Assembly: GCA_965248395.1 (NCBI GenBank)
Contig: OZ252103.1
Location: 744,001-808,000, forward strand
DNA: 64,000 nt
Direction of reading: 5' to 3'
From: JAAXHH01 sp965248395
Lineage (GTDB): Bacteria; JAAXHH01
The notes under the pieces were generated by a model. That model saw nothing but the letters and a program-made list of their open reading frames with translations, was not told the origin of the DNA and made no database searches. This document shows positions 50,385-60,093 of the stretch, in pieces (position 1 is the first letter of the stretch; every line of letters starts with the position of its first letter). Position numbers and translations under genes: made by a program.

Positions 50385-52757
50385 ATGTCGAGCCTGAGAG
50401 TCTTCTCTCTGCTGCTGATCCTTATATTCTGTAGCATGGCGCCTCGCCCGGCGGGGGCACAGGACGCGGATGTCCTATTGGAACGGGCCATGGGGGAATT
50501 CTCCCAGGGCGATCATGAACAGGCGGAATCCACGCTGAGAAACCTGCTCGAGCAAAGGCCCGGATTGCCGGAAGCCCACTATTGGCTTAGTCGCGCGCTG
50601 GACGGGCAGGGAAGATACGACGAGGCTGAAAAGGCGGTAAAAGAAGCGCTGAAAACCGGTGTCGCGGAGGTAGATCATCACATTCAACTGGCCAGGATAC
50701 TCATTCTGAGGGACAAGAAAAATGATGCGCGGAAGATCCTGGACGAGGCTGAAAAACTGGCGCCTGAACTCGCGGAGGTACACTACTACCGTGGACGATC
50801 GTACGGAAGGGTAAGGCTAGCGCTGTTCCGTCCCAAGGCGGCCAAGCGAGAATTCCAACTCCAGATCGATTCCTACCAGCGAGCCATCGAGTTGAATCCC
50901 CGGCATCCGGACGCCTACTTTCGACTGGGATATGCTTTCGAGGCGGTCGAGGACGACCCGGAAACCGCTTTGGACTGGTATTTCAGGCAAGCAACGATAA
51001 ATCCCGGTCATGGCGAAGCGCTCAACCGCCTGGCCTTCTGCGCCATTCAGTTGAAAGACTACCAGAAGGGATTCGCGCTTCTGCAGCGGGTAGCCGGGTC
51101 TCAGGGTCCGTCGGTCAATCCCCTTGTCGAGGGGCTGTCGGCACAACTCGAAGCCTACCACTACCATACCCTGGAACAGCACGAACGGGCGTATCACGCC
51201 ATGAGACGGTACGTCGCGGTCCTGTCGGATATCGATCCGGAAGAAGTCGCCGTATTCAAGGATCTCTCCGGTGTAGCATCCTCGGATGAAGCTGAAGCCT
51301 ACCGTGAAGCGTCGGACCAGGAAAAGGAGGAGCTGTGGCGGGTCTACTGGGCGGCCCGTGATTCCGATCCCACCACGCGGGTCAACGAGCGCCTGGTGGA
51401 ACATTACCGGAGGATGGTATATTCCAGGCTTCATTTTTCAATGGGTAAGGAACCCTGGGACCGTCGCGGCGAAATCTACATCCGCTTCGGGCATCCGGAC
51501 GACCGTCAGCATTTCCTTCTGAAGTCCGGAGAAGATGTTGTACGCGCGATCTTTCCGACGGGAATTCGGGCCGTTGACATGATCCGCGAACAGAGCCGGC
51601 AACGTTTCAATATGGAGGTCAGTACCGGGGCGCCTAACCAGGAACTGGGTTACTTTGGAGAACGGGCCATGCGTGAAACGCGGTCGATCGCTTTTCCGAC
51701 TGAGAGTTGGGTCTACGTTCCCTTCGGACTGGAGATTTTCTTTACGGACCAGCGGAATTCGAAGGTATACGACTATACCCTCCAGATGATCGATCTCCCT
51801 GAAGTGGTTTCCAGTTCCGGCTTGAAGAACCGGCTCGCGTACAGGTTTCTGAACTCGCCGCGAAGAGAAGTCGAGGAACTGATCAGGAAGGTGCCGGAAT
51901 CCCACCGCCACGACTACGGCGGAGAACAGCTCACCTTTGTATACCACCTCGCTTCATTCAAGGGGGTTGAGGGCAAGGCCGACGTGGAAGTGGCTTACAG
52001 TGTGCCCACGGTCCAGTTGGGCAGCGTCGAAGACGGACTTGGTGAGAATACCTGGCTTTCCGGTCGGATCGCCTTGAGGGACAAGGACTTTGCCTATGTG
52101 CAGGGGATGCCCTTCTCCATGGGCCCGTTGGATCGACCGGCGAGCGAGGAAGACAACCTGAGGCTCAATACGGGGGCGTTCGTGTTCCGCGCACCGCCCG
52201 GAGAATACAAGTCCGCCGTTTCCCTGCAGGACTCGCTGTCGCGAAAGTTCGGTATCTATACGTCGCCTTTACATATTTCGGATTTTGCCGCGGACCGGCT
52301 GCAACTGAGCGATATCAAGCTCGCGGCGTCCATCGTTCCCAGCGAAGGAACCGGACTGTTTGTTCGCAATGGACTGCACATCACGCCCCATCCCGCGCGT
52401 CTCTACTCCAGGTCGACGCCGGTTTTCATATACTACGAGATCTACAACCTCACGCGTGACGCCGACGGCCGGACGGGTTTCAGCACCGAACTGGAAATCG
52501 CCGCCAGGGAACCCAACCGCAACTTCGCACTCCGGCTTCTTACCTCGCTGGGGCGCCTTGTCACCCGGGGATCCGACGATCAATCGACCTACGTGACCTT
52601 TGAAGACAGTGGTGCGTCGAAGGACGAACACAAGTATACGTCGATCGAAACAACGGAACTGGATCCTGGGACCTATACCTTGACGCTGACGATCACGGAT
52701 ACCAACTCGGAAATGAAGGCCTCGAGGACGGTTGACTTCATCGTGGTGCGAGGTTGA
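50385..52757 (+). CDS. GWxTD-type protein with N-terminal TPRs (copy 3)
   Basis: A 790-residue exported protein, 39 bases downstream of copy 2. Signal peptide to about residue 26 (RPAGAQ). TPR part about 30-230 (ALDGQGRYDEAEKAVKEALK, ARKILDEAEKLAPELAEVHYYRG, YQRAIELNPRHPDAYFRLGYAFE). The core reads YWAARDSDPTTRVNERLVEHYRRMVYSRLHFS, then EPWDRRGEIYIRFGHPDD, with His for Glu in the last block. The C-terminal YYEIYNLTRDADGRT block is conserved. AAGGA lies nine bases before the ATG. The close tandem arrangement points to local duplication followed by divergence, with copy 1 about 10 kb away. Confidence 0.82.
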   Translation: MSSLRVFSLLLILIFCSMAPRPAGAQDADVLLERAMGEFSQGDHEQAESTLRNLLEQRPGLPEAHYWLSRALDGQGRYDEAEKAVKEALKTGVAEVDHHIQLARILILRDKKNDARKILDEAEKLAPELAEVHYYRGRSYGRVRLALFRPKAAKREFQLQIDSYQRAIELNPRHPDAYFRLGYAFEAVEDDPETALDWYFRQATINPGHGEALNRLAFCAIQLKDYQKGFALLQRVAGSQGPSVNPLVEGLSAQLEAYHYHTLEQHERAYHAMRRYVAVLSDIDPEEVAVFKDLSGVASSDEAEAYREASDQEKEELWRVYWAARDSDPTTRVNERLVEHYRRMVYSRLHFSMGKEPWDRRGEIYIRFGHPDDRQHFLLKSGEDVVRAIFPTGIRAVDMIREQSRQRFNMEVSTGAPNQELGYFGERAMRETRSIAFPTESWVYVPFGLEIFFTDQRNSKVYDYTLQMIDLPEVVSSSGLKNRLAYRFLNSPRREVEELIRKVPESHRHDYGGEQLTFVYHLASFKGVEGKADVEVAYSVPTVQLGSVEDGLGENTWLSGRIALRDKDFAYVQGMPFSMGPLDRPASEEDNLRLNTGAFVFRAPPGEYKSAVSLQDSLSRKFGIYTSPLHISDFAADRLQLSDIKLAASIVPSEGTGLFVRNGLHITPHPARLYSRSTPVFIYYEIYNLTRDADGRTGFSTELEIAAREPNRNFALRLLTSLGRLVTRGSDDQSTYVTFEDSGASKDEHKYTSIETTELDPGTYTLTLTITDTNSEMKASRTVDFIVVRG

Positions 52758-52866
52758 TCGAGGGACGATCTTATCCACACCGATTCGCAGCGACATGTCC
52801 CTACGTCCCGACCGTACGGTAGCCGGTGCAATCCAAGGGTAGAGGGCCGTTAGCGGATCGGCATGC

Positions 52867-55800
52867 CTACGAACGGGAGACCGACGGAGCCATGAGACGA
52901 TACAGGGCTGGCGTGACGAATAGAACGAGCAGCGTGGACAAAGTAAGGCCGCTGAGTCCGGTGTAGGAGAGACTGATCCAGAGATTCTGCGTAGACGGAT
53001 GCCCTGCGATGAGCAGTGGCATAAGGCCTACAAGCGTGGTGAGAGACGTGATCAGGATGGGACGCAGGCGCTGACGACATCCCGTGGTGATCGCTTCGTC
53101 CAGGGACAAGCCCGCTCTTTGCAGGCGGGCCATGCGGTCCACCAGGAGTATCGCGTTGTTGACCACGATGCCAACCATGAATATAGTCCCCAGGAACGCG
53201 CCCCTGTCGAATGACAGCTCGAAAAACCAGAACACCAGGAAAATACCGGTCAGTCCCATCGGTACGGTCATCAGGGCGACCACCGCCCGTCGGAAAGATT
53301 CGAACAGGGCGGAGGTCACCAGCAGGACCAGCACGACGGCCAGGCAGACGGCGAGGTACAGATCCCTACTGTCTCCCCAGTCGAATCCCTGCCACGTGTT
53401 TTCTTCGAGCCGGTAGCCCGGCGGCAGTTCTACGGCGTTGAGAAAAGCCTCTCGATACCTGCGCGCCAGTTCCCACGTACCCACGAATTCGTAGGAAATC
53501 CAGCGCTGGTACTGCTGGTTGTTGCGGATTATGGCTGTCGGCACCCTGTTGAACTCCAACGTGCCGACGTCGCCCGCGTTCAGGGAGAAGTCTGGACTGC
53601 GAATAGGCAATCGGTCGAATTCCGCGGCGTCCGCCGGCCTGTTCACGACCATTCGGTAGGGAATTCGACGTCCATCGAGGATAGCTTCCCGCCCCCGGCC
53701 CTCGTAATCGGTATAAAGGCCTATCGCCGCGTTCAGTTCGCGCAGGTTCATTCCTGCCCGGACCAGCGTGCGTTGCGACGGACTGAACTGCAGCTCATAG
53801 AACCGTCCTCCTCCGAATCCTCCCCAAGGGTGGTTGGAGGTCTCCACTTTTCTGATGCGCCGGTGCCTTTCCAGTTGGCGTGCGAGGCGATTGGCATGTT
53901 CTTCCAGGTCGTCGAAGTTATAACCTAGAAGCCGAAGATGGGTGGGAATCGGGTTTCCCATACCGCTCGAGAATCCGTCGCCGAGGCCGTATACGCTAAC
54001 GTACAGGCCCCCGAAATGAGTTGCCAGGTTGAACATCCTTGCCCGAATTTCGAAAGGCAGGCTCGTCTGTGCGGCATGGTCGGAGAACACGGCTTGTAGC
54101 CGGGCCTGCGTTCCGTCGACCCGGGTGGATACGTCGACGTTTTCGCCACCTGCTTTCAGGGCGTATCGTTCGAAGGCCAACGCCACCGAATCAACCGTGG
54201 ACGTTTCCATGCCCGGGGGGCCGACTATCGTGACATCAATGCGCGTGTCACCAACTGTCCACCCAAAAGAAGGTCCTTTCCAGACATCTGTAGCGAAGAG
54301 ATACGCGCTGACGCCAAACAGAATAAGCGTTACGAGCGAGATTGGCCAGCGCCAGGGAATAAGCCGCGCCACGTAATGTTCATATCGCTCCTGGAAACGC
54401 GTTACTCCCGGCGTCCTGTTTATCAACGGGGTGTTTTTCTCCAGATGGTGGGCGAGGACAGGGACCCAGATACCCGCAACGGCAATGGACGCCAGGAGGG
54501 TGAGTCCGAGTCCGAGAGCGAAGGGACCGAAGTTCTGTCTGTATTCGTCAGAGAGGTAGATAACCGGGAGCAGGGCGACAACGGTGGTCAGCGTGGTGGC
54601 GGCGACCGGGATGAGCATTTCAGAAGTACCTCCGACCGTCGCATCGTCTCGCGACGCCCCTTCCTCTCGCTTCCGCCGAATGTTTTCGTAGATGACCACC
54701 GCGTTGTCGACGAGTATGCCGAAGGCCAGCGCCAATCCGGAAAGGGTCAGCAGGTCAAGACCCAGTCCCAGCGCTTCGAAGCAGATCATGGCGATGAGCA
54801 ACGACAGGCCGATTGAAGTGAGCAGGATGATCGACGCGCGAAACCGTCGAAGGAACAGCAACAGCAGCGCGATGATGGCGATCAGGGCAATGGCGATACG
54901 GACGAAAAGATCGTCCAGGGCCACCTGGACGTCTTCGCTGCGGTCCGTGATCATGGTCAGCGTCACTCCCTCGGGAAGTACGTTGACAAGGCCATCCATC
55001 CGCATTCGAACCCGGCGCGCCACTTCCAGCAGGTTGGATCCGGGTTGCCTGGCGATGTCGATGGTGATCGCGGGCAGTCCGTTCAGGCGAGAAATGCTAC
55101 GGGGCGTTGCAAGTACTAACTGCGTTTCCGCCAGATCACGGAGGCGAAGGACCTGGCCGTAGCCGAAAGCGACGGGCAGATTGGCAAGATCGTCAATGCC
55201 CGTCGCAAGCGGTTTGGTCCAAAGCGGGATCGTGGACGTCTTCCGGCGAACGGTCCCGGCGGCATGGGAAGTGAAGGCGTCATCGACTGCCTCCCTGACC
55301 TGTGCCAGGGTGAGCCCGGCACCGGACAACCGCTCCGTGTCGATCCTCAGCAGCAGCTCCTCTTCCCGTCCGCCGATGACGTCGATACCGGACACGCCGT
55401 CAACTGACAAAAGGACCTGCGCGATCTCTTTCCGGGCAAGCGTTCTAAGGGCGTAGTCCGTAAGCGGTCCGGACAGACGATAACTCATAAATCCTTCGAG
55501 GTCGCGGAAGATCTCGGGAGGTATCTCGGATATAGAGGGAGGAAGCACCCCCAAAGGAAGTTCAGGCCGCAGTGAGGCAAGCCGATCTCTCAGAAGGGTT
55601 CGCGTCGCGGCGATCGAGTCACTTCTGTCGAGGTTTACGCGGATACTTACCATGCCTTCCCTCGTTTCCGAACTGACTTCGACCACACCGGGAACAGAGA
55701 CCACCTCTGATTCAATCAATGCGGTCAGGTGTTTGACGACGGCTTCGGAAGAAGCACCAGGCCAGTGAAACGAAATCGTCAGGGCCGGGAACTCTGTATC

Positions 55801-55917
55801 CGGTTTGAGCGACAGCGGCAATCGTAAGACAGCCGTTGTGCCCAGCGCCAGAACAACCAGCGCGACCGTGCAGGCGGCGATCGGGCGTTGGATGGCGGAT
55901 GACAGGAATCTTTCCAT
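52867..55917 (-). CDS. RND-family efflux permease (second of tandem pair)
   Basis: A 1016-residue inner-membrane permease of the HAE1/AcrB-like RND class, exporting drugs, lipids or other compounds with proton influx. Two halves each carry an N-terminal TM helix, a large periplasmic loop and a six-helix core. The relay region in TM4 reads LAFGILVDNAVVIYENI, with Asp-Asn in place of AcrB's Asp-Asp. The ATG at 55917 is chosen two bases after the upstream permease stop; the longer frame to 56115 is not family-like. No adaptor or TolC-type gene adjoins it, so those must be elsewhere. A heteromeric pump with its neighbour is likely (MdtBC-like, inferred). Confidence 0.92.
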   Translation of the reverse strand: MERFLSSAIQRPIAACTVALVVLALGTTAVLRLPLSLKPDTEFPALTISFHWPGASSEAVVKHLTALIESEVVSVPGVVEVSSETREGMVSIRVNLDRSDSIAATRTLLRDRLASLRPELPLGVLPPSISEIPPEIFRDLEGFMSYRLSGPLTDYALRTLARKEIAQVLLSVDGVSGIDVIGGREEELLLRIDTERLSGAGLTLAQVREAVDDAFTSHAAGTVRRKTSTIPLWTKPLATGIDDLANLPVAFGYGQVLRLRDLAETQLVLATPRSISRLNGLPAITIDIARQPGSNLLEVARRVRMRMDGLVNVLPEGVTLTMITDRSEDVQVALDDLFVRIAIALIAIIALLLLFLRRFRASIILLTSIGLSLLIAMICFEALGLGLDLLTLSGLALAFGILVDNAVVIYENIRRKREEGASRDDATVGGTSEMLIPVAATTLTTVVALLPVIYLSDEYRQNFGPFALGLGLTLLASIAVAGIWVPVLAHHLEKNTPLINRTPGVTRFQERYEHYVARLIPWRWPISLVTLILFGVSAYLFATDVWKGPSFGWTVGDTRIDVTIVGPPGMETSTVDSVALAFERYALKAGGENVDVSTRVDGTQARLQAVFSDHAAQTSLPFEIRARMFNLATHFGGLYVSVYGLGDGFSSGMGNPIPTHLRLLGYNFDDLEEHANRLARQLERHRRIRKVETSNHPWGGFGGGRFYELQFSPSQRTLVRAGMNLRELNAAIGLYTDYEGRGREAILDGRRIPYRMVVNRPADAAEFDRLPIRSPDFSLNAGDVGTLEFNRVPTAIIRNNQQYQRWISYEFVGTWELARRYREAFLNAVELPPGYRLEENTWQGFDWGDSRDLYLAVCLAVVLVLLVTSALFESFRRAVVALMTVPMGLTGIFLVFWFFELSFDRGAFLGTIFMVGIVVNNAILLVDRMARLQRAGLSLDEAITTGCRQRLRPILITSLTTLVGLMPLLIAGHPSTQNLWISLSYTGLSGLTLSTLLVLFVTPALYRLMAPSVSRS

Positions 55918-55919
55918 GA

Positions 55920-58900
55920 TTAGACCGGACGGTGCTGTAATTCGGAATGCTCGGATTGAGTGACCGGTTTTCCAGCGATCAGCATGTACATGATAGGTAC
56001 GACAAAAAGAGTCAATACAGATCCAATGAAGAGACCGCCAATCAAGGCGCGCGCCAGGGGTACTCCCAGTTCCCCGCCTGATCCGAAACCCATGGCAAGT
56101 GGAAGCACTCCGCATATCGTGGTGACGGTCGTCATCAGGATTGGCCTCAACCGGCGTCTCCCGGCTTCATGTATCGCTTCCCTGCGGGATAAACCCTCTC
56201 GCTCGGCGCGGACGATGAAATCCACCTTCAGAATGGCGTCGTTCACGACAATTCCGACAAGGACTATGGCTGCTATCCAGGTGATGATATTGACGCTTTC
56301 GCCCAGCAGCGATAGTGCGACAACGGCGCCGGCCAGTGCGAGGGGTATGACGGCGATGATGATCCAGGGAAGACGAAGGGATTCGAACTGGGCGGCCAGG
56401 ATCAGGAAAACGACCAGGATGGAAAACAGCAGTGAAACCAGCAATGCGCGATAGGCGGCCCTCAGCGTCTGGTGTGCGCCAGAGACTTCGACGTGATATC
56501 CGTTCATCCGGTCGTCGGTGAACCCCGCTGACTCCATGAGGTCCAGGATGGCGTCAGACACGCCGACCAGGTCATCGCTTACTATATCAGCCTCGATAAT
56601 GACCATCGGAGTCTGGTCCATACGGTGGATTTCTCCGGCGACCTCTATCGGTTCTGCGGTTGCCAGTACCCGAATGGGCAACCGGCCCTGCGCGGTATCC
56701 ACGGGAAGATCCAGGATATCACGGACCGTTGCTTCGTCGCCAACGCTCCCCCGCACTACGATGGGTATGCGCTCGTCGGTCCGGTCGAAGGAAGTGGCCA
56801 TCACGCCGCCCGCGAAGGTGCGTACCGCACTGGCTATCTGTTCCGGGTCCACACCCAGGGCCGCTGCCCGGCGTTTGTCCACCTTGATCTGGTAGGCCGG
56901 GCGCAGATCGACCCCGCGCAGGGTAACGTCGGCCAGTGGCAGACCGGAAGATGCCATGAGAGACCGGATGACTTCGGACGCTTCCGTTGCCGCGCGCTGC
57001 ACAGCGGCACCCGGGCTGGCGGACGGTTCGTCGAGGTATATACGTATCGAAAGATCGGGCTGATTCCCGCCCAGAACGGCCGACAATGTCGACGCGGGCG
57101 GCTTCATGTCCACGTGGTTCCGAAGGCCGGGAGGGATGCTGTCCCGCAACGAGGAAATGACGGTCCGGGTGTCCGTAACCGCTCCGTCCAGGAAAACCTG
57201 CACCCTGGCTGTTTCAAATTTCATCGCGCCCGGCGATGTCCCGGGTACAAAGGCCGATCCCGCGGCCCCGGCCGTGGTCAGCGTATGACGTACACCGGGA
57301 AGGGCACGTGCGAGACTGGTCAGTATACCCGCTGTATCGACCGTCGTTTCGAGGGACGTGCCGGACGCCAATGAAAGATCGACCCAGAATACGCTTTCGT
57401 CGACCTGCGGGAAAAAAGCGCGGGGGAGGTTGCGTCCTATGGGCACGGCGGCCAGTACGAATACCAGGAGCAGGGCGAATCCCCGCAGGGGATGACTGAT
57501 GGCGGCGTCCACGGCACGGCGATAGTAACTGTATATCCTGGCGGGTTGCCTGGATTCCGGTATCGTTTCACGCCGTGTCCACCGGCCGACCAGAGCAGGA
57601 AGCAGCGTCAACGCGGCCGTCCAGGCCAGCACAAGCGACGCGGTAACCGCCAGCGCCTGGTCACGAAACAGCTGTCCGGCCACGCCGGGTGTCAGGGCCA
57701 TGGGCAGGAACACGGCGATGGTGGTCAGTGTGGACGCGGCCATGGGAAGCGCGACCTCGGCCGCTCCCTGTCCTGCAGCCGTCCGACTCTCGAGACCGGT
57801 CTCCCTGTGACGCGCGATGTTCTCGACCGAAATGATGGCGTTGTCCACAAGCATGCCTATGCCGAGGGCCAGTCCGCCGATCGACATGACGTTCAGTCCG
57901 ACGTCCAGGCCGTCGAATATGGCGAAGGCGGCAATGACTGCCACCGGCATGGTCAGGGCGACCGGTACAGCGTAACGAAGACTGCGAAACCAGGCCAGCA
58001 GGACGATCAGGGCAAGGATTCCACCGCCGGTGAGCGCGGTCAGGGCGTTGCTTATCGAACCGCGAACGAAGGTGGCCTGGTCGAAGGCGATAGTAAGGGA
58101 AGTCTCGGGGAACTCAATGTTGAACCGGTCTATAAGCGTGTTGACGTCTTCGCTGGTCACAAGCAGGCTCGCATCGGTGGTTTTCTGCACCAGGATTCCG
58201 ATTGCGGGCTTTCCGTCAAAGAGGACGGCGCCCAGCCTGTCCCGTGATCCCACATGCACTTCCGCCACGTCGCGAACCCGTATCAGCGCACCGCTATCAC
58301 GTCTGGCCAGTACCGTATCGCGCATATCATCCAGGGAGTGAAAAGCGCCGTCGATGCGCAGCGTGTAGCGGTAGTTTCCACGGCGCAGGAGGCCAGCCGG
58401 AAGATCGAGGTTGGACGCTTTAAGCATCTCCCGGACCGTGTCCGGAGAAAGGCCGTAAGTGGCCAGGCGTGCGGGATCGATGGAAATCTGAACTTCAGGC
58501 CTCGCGCCGCCGATAACCCGTGCGCGGGCCACTCCAGGCTGTTGTTCCAGCCGCGGCCTTAGAACCTGTTCTCCCAGCCGCTGCAAGGCGGTCATGTCCC
58601 CCTGCCCGTTCTGAGCGCCGGCCCTGAGTATCAAGCCCATCATGGGGGCTCGATCGGGATCGGTGTCGAGTATCACCGGACGATCGCTTTCAAGCGGAAG
58701 GAGATACCGCTGTGCATCGAGACGTTCTCGCAAGGTGAGCACCGTGGACTGCAGGTCGGCGCTCCAGTCCAGGTCGACCGTCACGAGAGATTCCCCCTCG
58801 CGGGTGATCGACCGGACCTGTCTCGCCCCGGGCAGGTTTCGCAACGTGGATTCCACCGGTTCGGTGATCTCGGTGGCGACCAGTTGTGGCGGGGAATTGG

Positions 58901-59054
58901 ACCAGGTCGTCCATACCGTAACGCTCGGTATTTCGAGTGGCGGCAGGAGATTGACAGGCAGGCGGGTCAGGGCGATGAACCCGATGAGGACGGCGGCGGC
59001 AGTGAGGCAGCAGGTGGCGACCGGCCTATGGACGGCGAGTTGGGGCAGATTCAT
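55920..59054 (-). CDS. RND-family efflux permease (first of tandem pair)
   Basis: A 1044-residue RND permease: TM1 near 12-30, the first porter loop with PLEIPSVTVWTTW and EITEPVESTLRNLPGARQVRS, and the core TM helices with LALGIGMLVDNAIISVENI (again Asp-Asn). The second porter loop starts after about 540 and the C-terminal six helices end with VLTLFVVPIMYMLI. It has only moderate likeness to the second permease, so the two are old paralogues. The gene follows the last beta-propeller gene by six bases and precedes the second permease by two, which suggests a single transcription unit. Confidence 0.93.
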   Translation of the reverse strand: MNLPQLAVHRPVATCCLTAAAVLIGFIALTRLPVNLLPPLEIPSVTVWTTWSNSPPQLVATEITEPVESTLRNLPGARQVRSITREGESLVTVDLDWSADLQSTVLTLRERLDAQRYLLPLESDRPVILDTDPDRAPMMGLILRAGAQNGQGDMTALQRLGEQVLRPRLEQQPGVARARVIGGARPEVQISIDPARLATYGLSPDTVREMLKASNLDLPAGLLRRGNYRYTLRIDGAFHSLDDMRDTVLARRDSGALIRVRDVAEVHVGSRDRLGAVLFDGKPAIGILVQKTTDASLLVTSEDVNTLIDRFNIEFPETSLTIAFDQATFVRGSISNALTALTGGGILALIVLLAWFRSLRYAVPVALTMPVAVIAAFAIFDGLDVGLNVMSIGGLALGIGMLVDNAIISVENIARHRETGLESRTAAGQGAAEVALPMAASTLTTIAVFLPMALTPGVAGQLFRDQALAVTASLVLAWTAALTLLPALVGRWTRRETIPESRQPARIYSYYRRAVDAAISHPLRGFALLLVFVLAAVPIGRNLPRAFFPQVDESVFWVDLSLASGTSLETTVDTAGILTSLARALPGVRHTLTTAGAAGSAFVPGTSPGAMKFETARVQVFLDGAVTDTRTVISSLRDSIPPGLRNHVDMKPPASTLSAVLGGNQPDLSIRIYLDEPSASPGAAVQRAATEASEVIRSLMASSGLPLADVTLRGVDLRPAYQIKVDKRRAAALGVDPEQIASAVRTFAGGVMATSFDRTDERIPIVVRGSVGDEATVRDILDLPVDTAQGRLPIRVLATAEPIEVAGEIHRMDQTPMVIIEADIVSDDLVGVSDAILDLMESAGFTDDRMNGYHVEVSGAHQTLRAAYRALLVSLLFSILVVFLILAAQFESLRLPWIIIAVIPLALAGAVVALSLLGESVNIITWIAAIVLVGIVVNDAILKVDFIVRAEREGLSRREAIHEAGRRRLRPILMTTVTTICGVLPLAMGFGSGGELGVPLARALIGGLFIGSVLTLFVVPIMYMLIAGKPVTQSEHSELQHRPV

Positions 59055-59060
59055 GATCGA

Positions 59061-60056
59061 TCAGGACCCGTTCACGCCCTTCAGACGGTAAACGACAATA
59101 TGGGGGTTGAGTTCACCTGCTACGACAGGCGCATTGTCGATGGCGTACAATTCATCGTCCGCGGCGTAGATGAAATTCGTCGGCGACTCGATATCCATCT
59201 GTACCAGGTCGCCGTCCCTCGTGAAGATGTCGATATGTACAATTCCTTTCCCGGGTTCACCACTGTTTCTGGATCGTTGAATGACGACATAACCGTCGAC
59301 TGCCAGGGGTCGGAATATGGTAGTCGCCCGTTTTAATTCATCCGTCGCGGATTGCATGTTCGAAACTATCATGGGAAAGTATTCCGGCGGTTTGGCTGTG
59401 TAAGTTACCCGGGTATTCCCATCCCACCCGAACTCTTTTACTTCGTACCACCTGACGGGAGAATAAAGGATTTCGCCCTCCGGGGTGAGCGAGAGGTGCT
59501 GGATTGGGTCAGGGAACAGGAATGTGTTCAATGGATCCAGTGGCCACTTTCGACTGTCGCCTTCGTTCAATTTGTTCCCGTCTGAGTCATATACGGTAAA
59601 CAATGATTCGCCCAGTAGGGAACTCACGGCGATCCGTCCGTCATTACCAACGCTCATGCCGGTCGATCGTAAAACGTCGATACGAAAGTTGGCCACATAT
59701 CCTCCATCCTTGGTAAAGACTGTAATCCTGTTGTTGTCTCTTTCGAGAACGACGATTTTGTCTTTAATAACGGAGACGTTGCGAGGCGTTCTCAGATCAC
59801 CAGGCCCTGAACCTTCCTGACCGATTCGGCTAATCAGGTTCCCCTTAGGATCGGCCACCCAGATCGTATGTAGCTGCCAATCCGGGAGATAGTAGTTGCC
59901 TTCGGAATCACGGGCTATATCCGCGATTAAACCGACAATTTCATCACCGAAATCGAGGGGTATTTCCCGTACTTTCTCGATGCTGAAGTCTTGCGCAGAA
60001 ACCGGAGCCACTACCGATATGCAAAAGGTAAGCAGCATTACTAATATGAGTTTCAT
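59061..60056 (-). CDS. Secreted 6-bladed beta-propeller protein (copy 1)
   Basis: A 331-residue exported protein. Signal peptide 1-21 (APVSAQ). NHL-like blades: IADIARDSEGNYYLPDWQLHTIWVADPKGNLI, the family hallmark RIGQEGSGPGDLRTPRNVSVI, then KIVVLERDNNRITVFTKDGGYV, and blades ending in YAADDELYAIDNAPVV. The closing HIVVYRL is shared by all copies. Such propellers usually bind ligands or partner proteins; no catalytic residues are evident. The stop lies six bases before the first RND permease gene, and four paralogues lie upstream, so the set looks like one operon. Confidence 0.82.
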   Translation of the reverse strand: MKLILVMLLTFCISVVAPVSAQDFSIEKVREIPLDFGDEIVGLIADIARDSEGNYYLPDWQLHTIWVADPKGNLISRIGQEGSGPGDLRTPRNVSVIKDKIVVLERDNNRITVFTKDGGYVANFRIDVLRSTGMSVGNDGRIAVSSLLGESLFTVYDSDGNKLNEGDSRKWPLDPLNTFLFPDPIQHLSLTPEGEILYSPVRWYEVKEFGWDGNTRVTYTAKPPEYFPMIVSNMQSATDELKRATTIFRPLAVDGYVVIQRSRNSGEPGKGIVHIDIFTRDGDLVQMDIESPTNFIYAADDELYAIDNAPVVAGELNPHIVVYRLKGVNGS

Positions 60057-60093
60057 TTCTACTCTCCCATATGCTATTCAGTGATGAATCATA

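Noticed and set aside
52758..52866. ACCGTACGGT palindrome near 52811 as a terminator between convergent genes
   Set aside because: The stem is short with no loop or T-run; it could be a protein site but nothing supports it.
52867..59054. Asp-Asn instead of Asp-Asp in TM4 of both RND permeases as a sign of inactivity
   Set aside because: As far as I know many active RND permeases vary at the second Asp, so this alone does not argue for loss of function.
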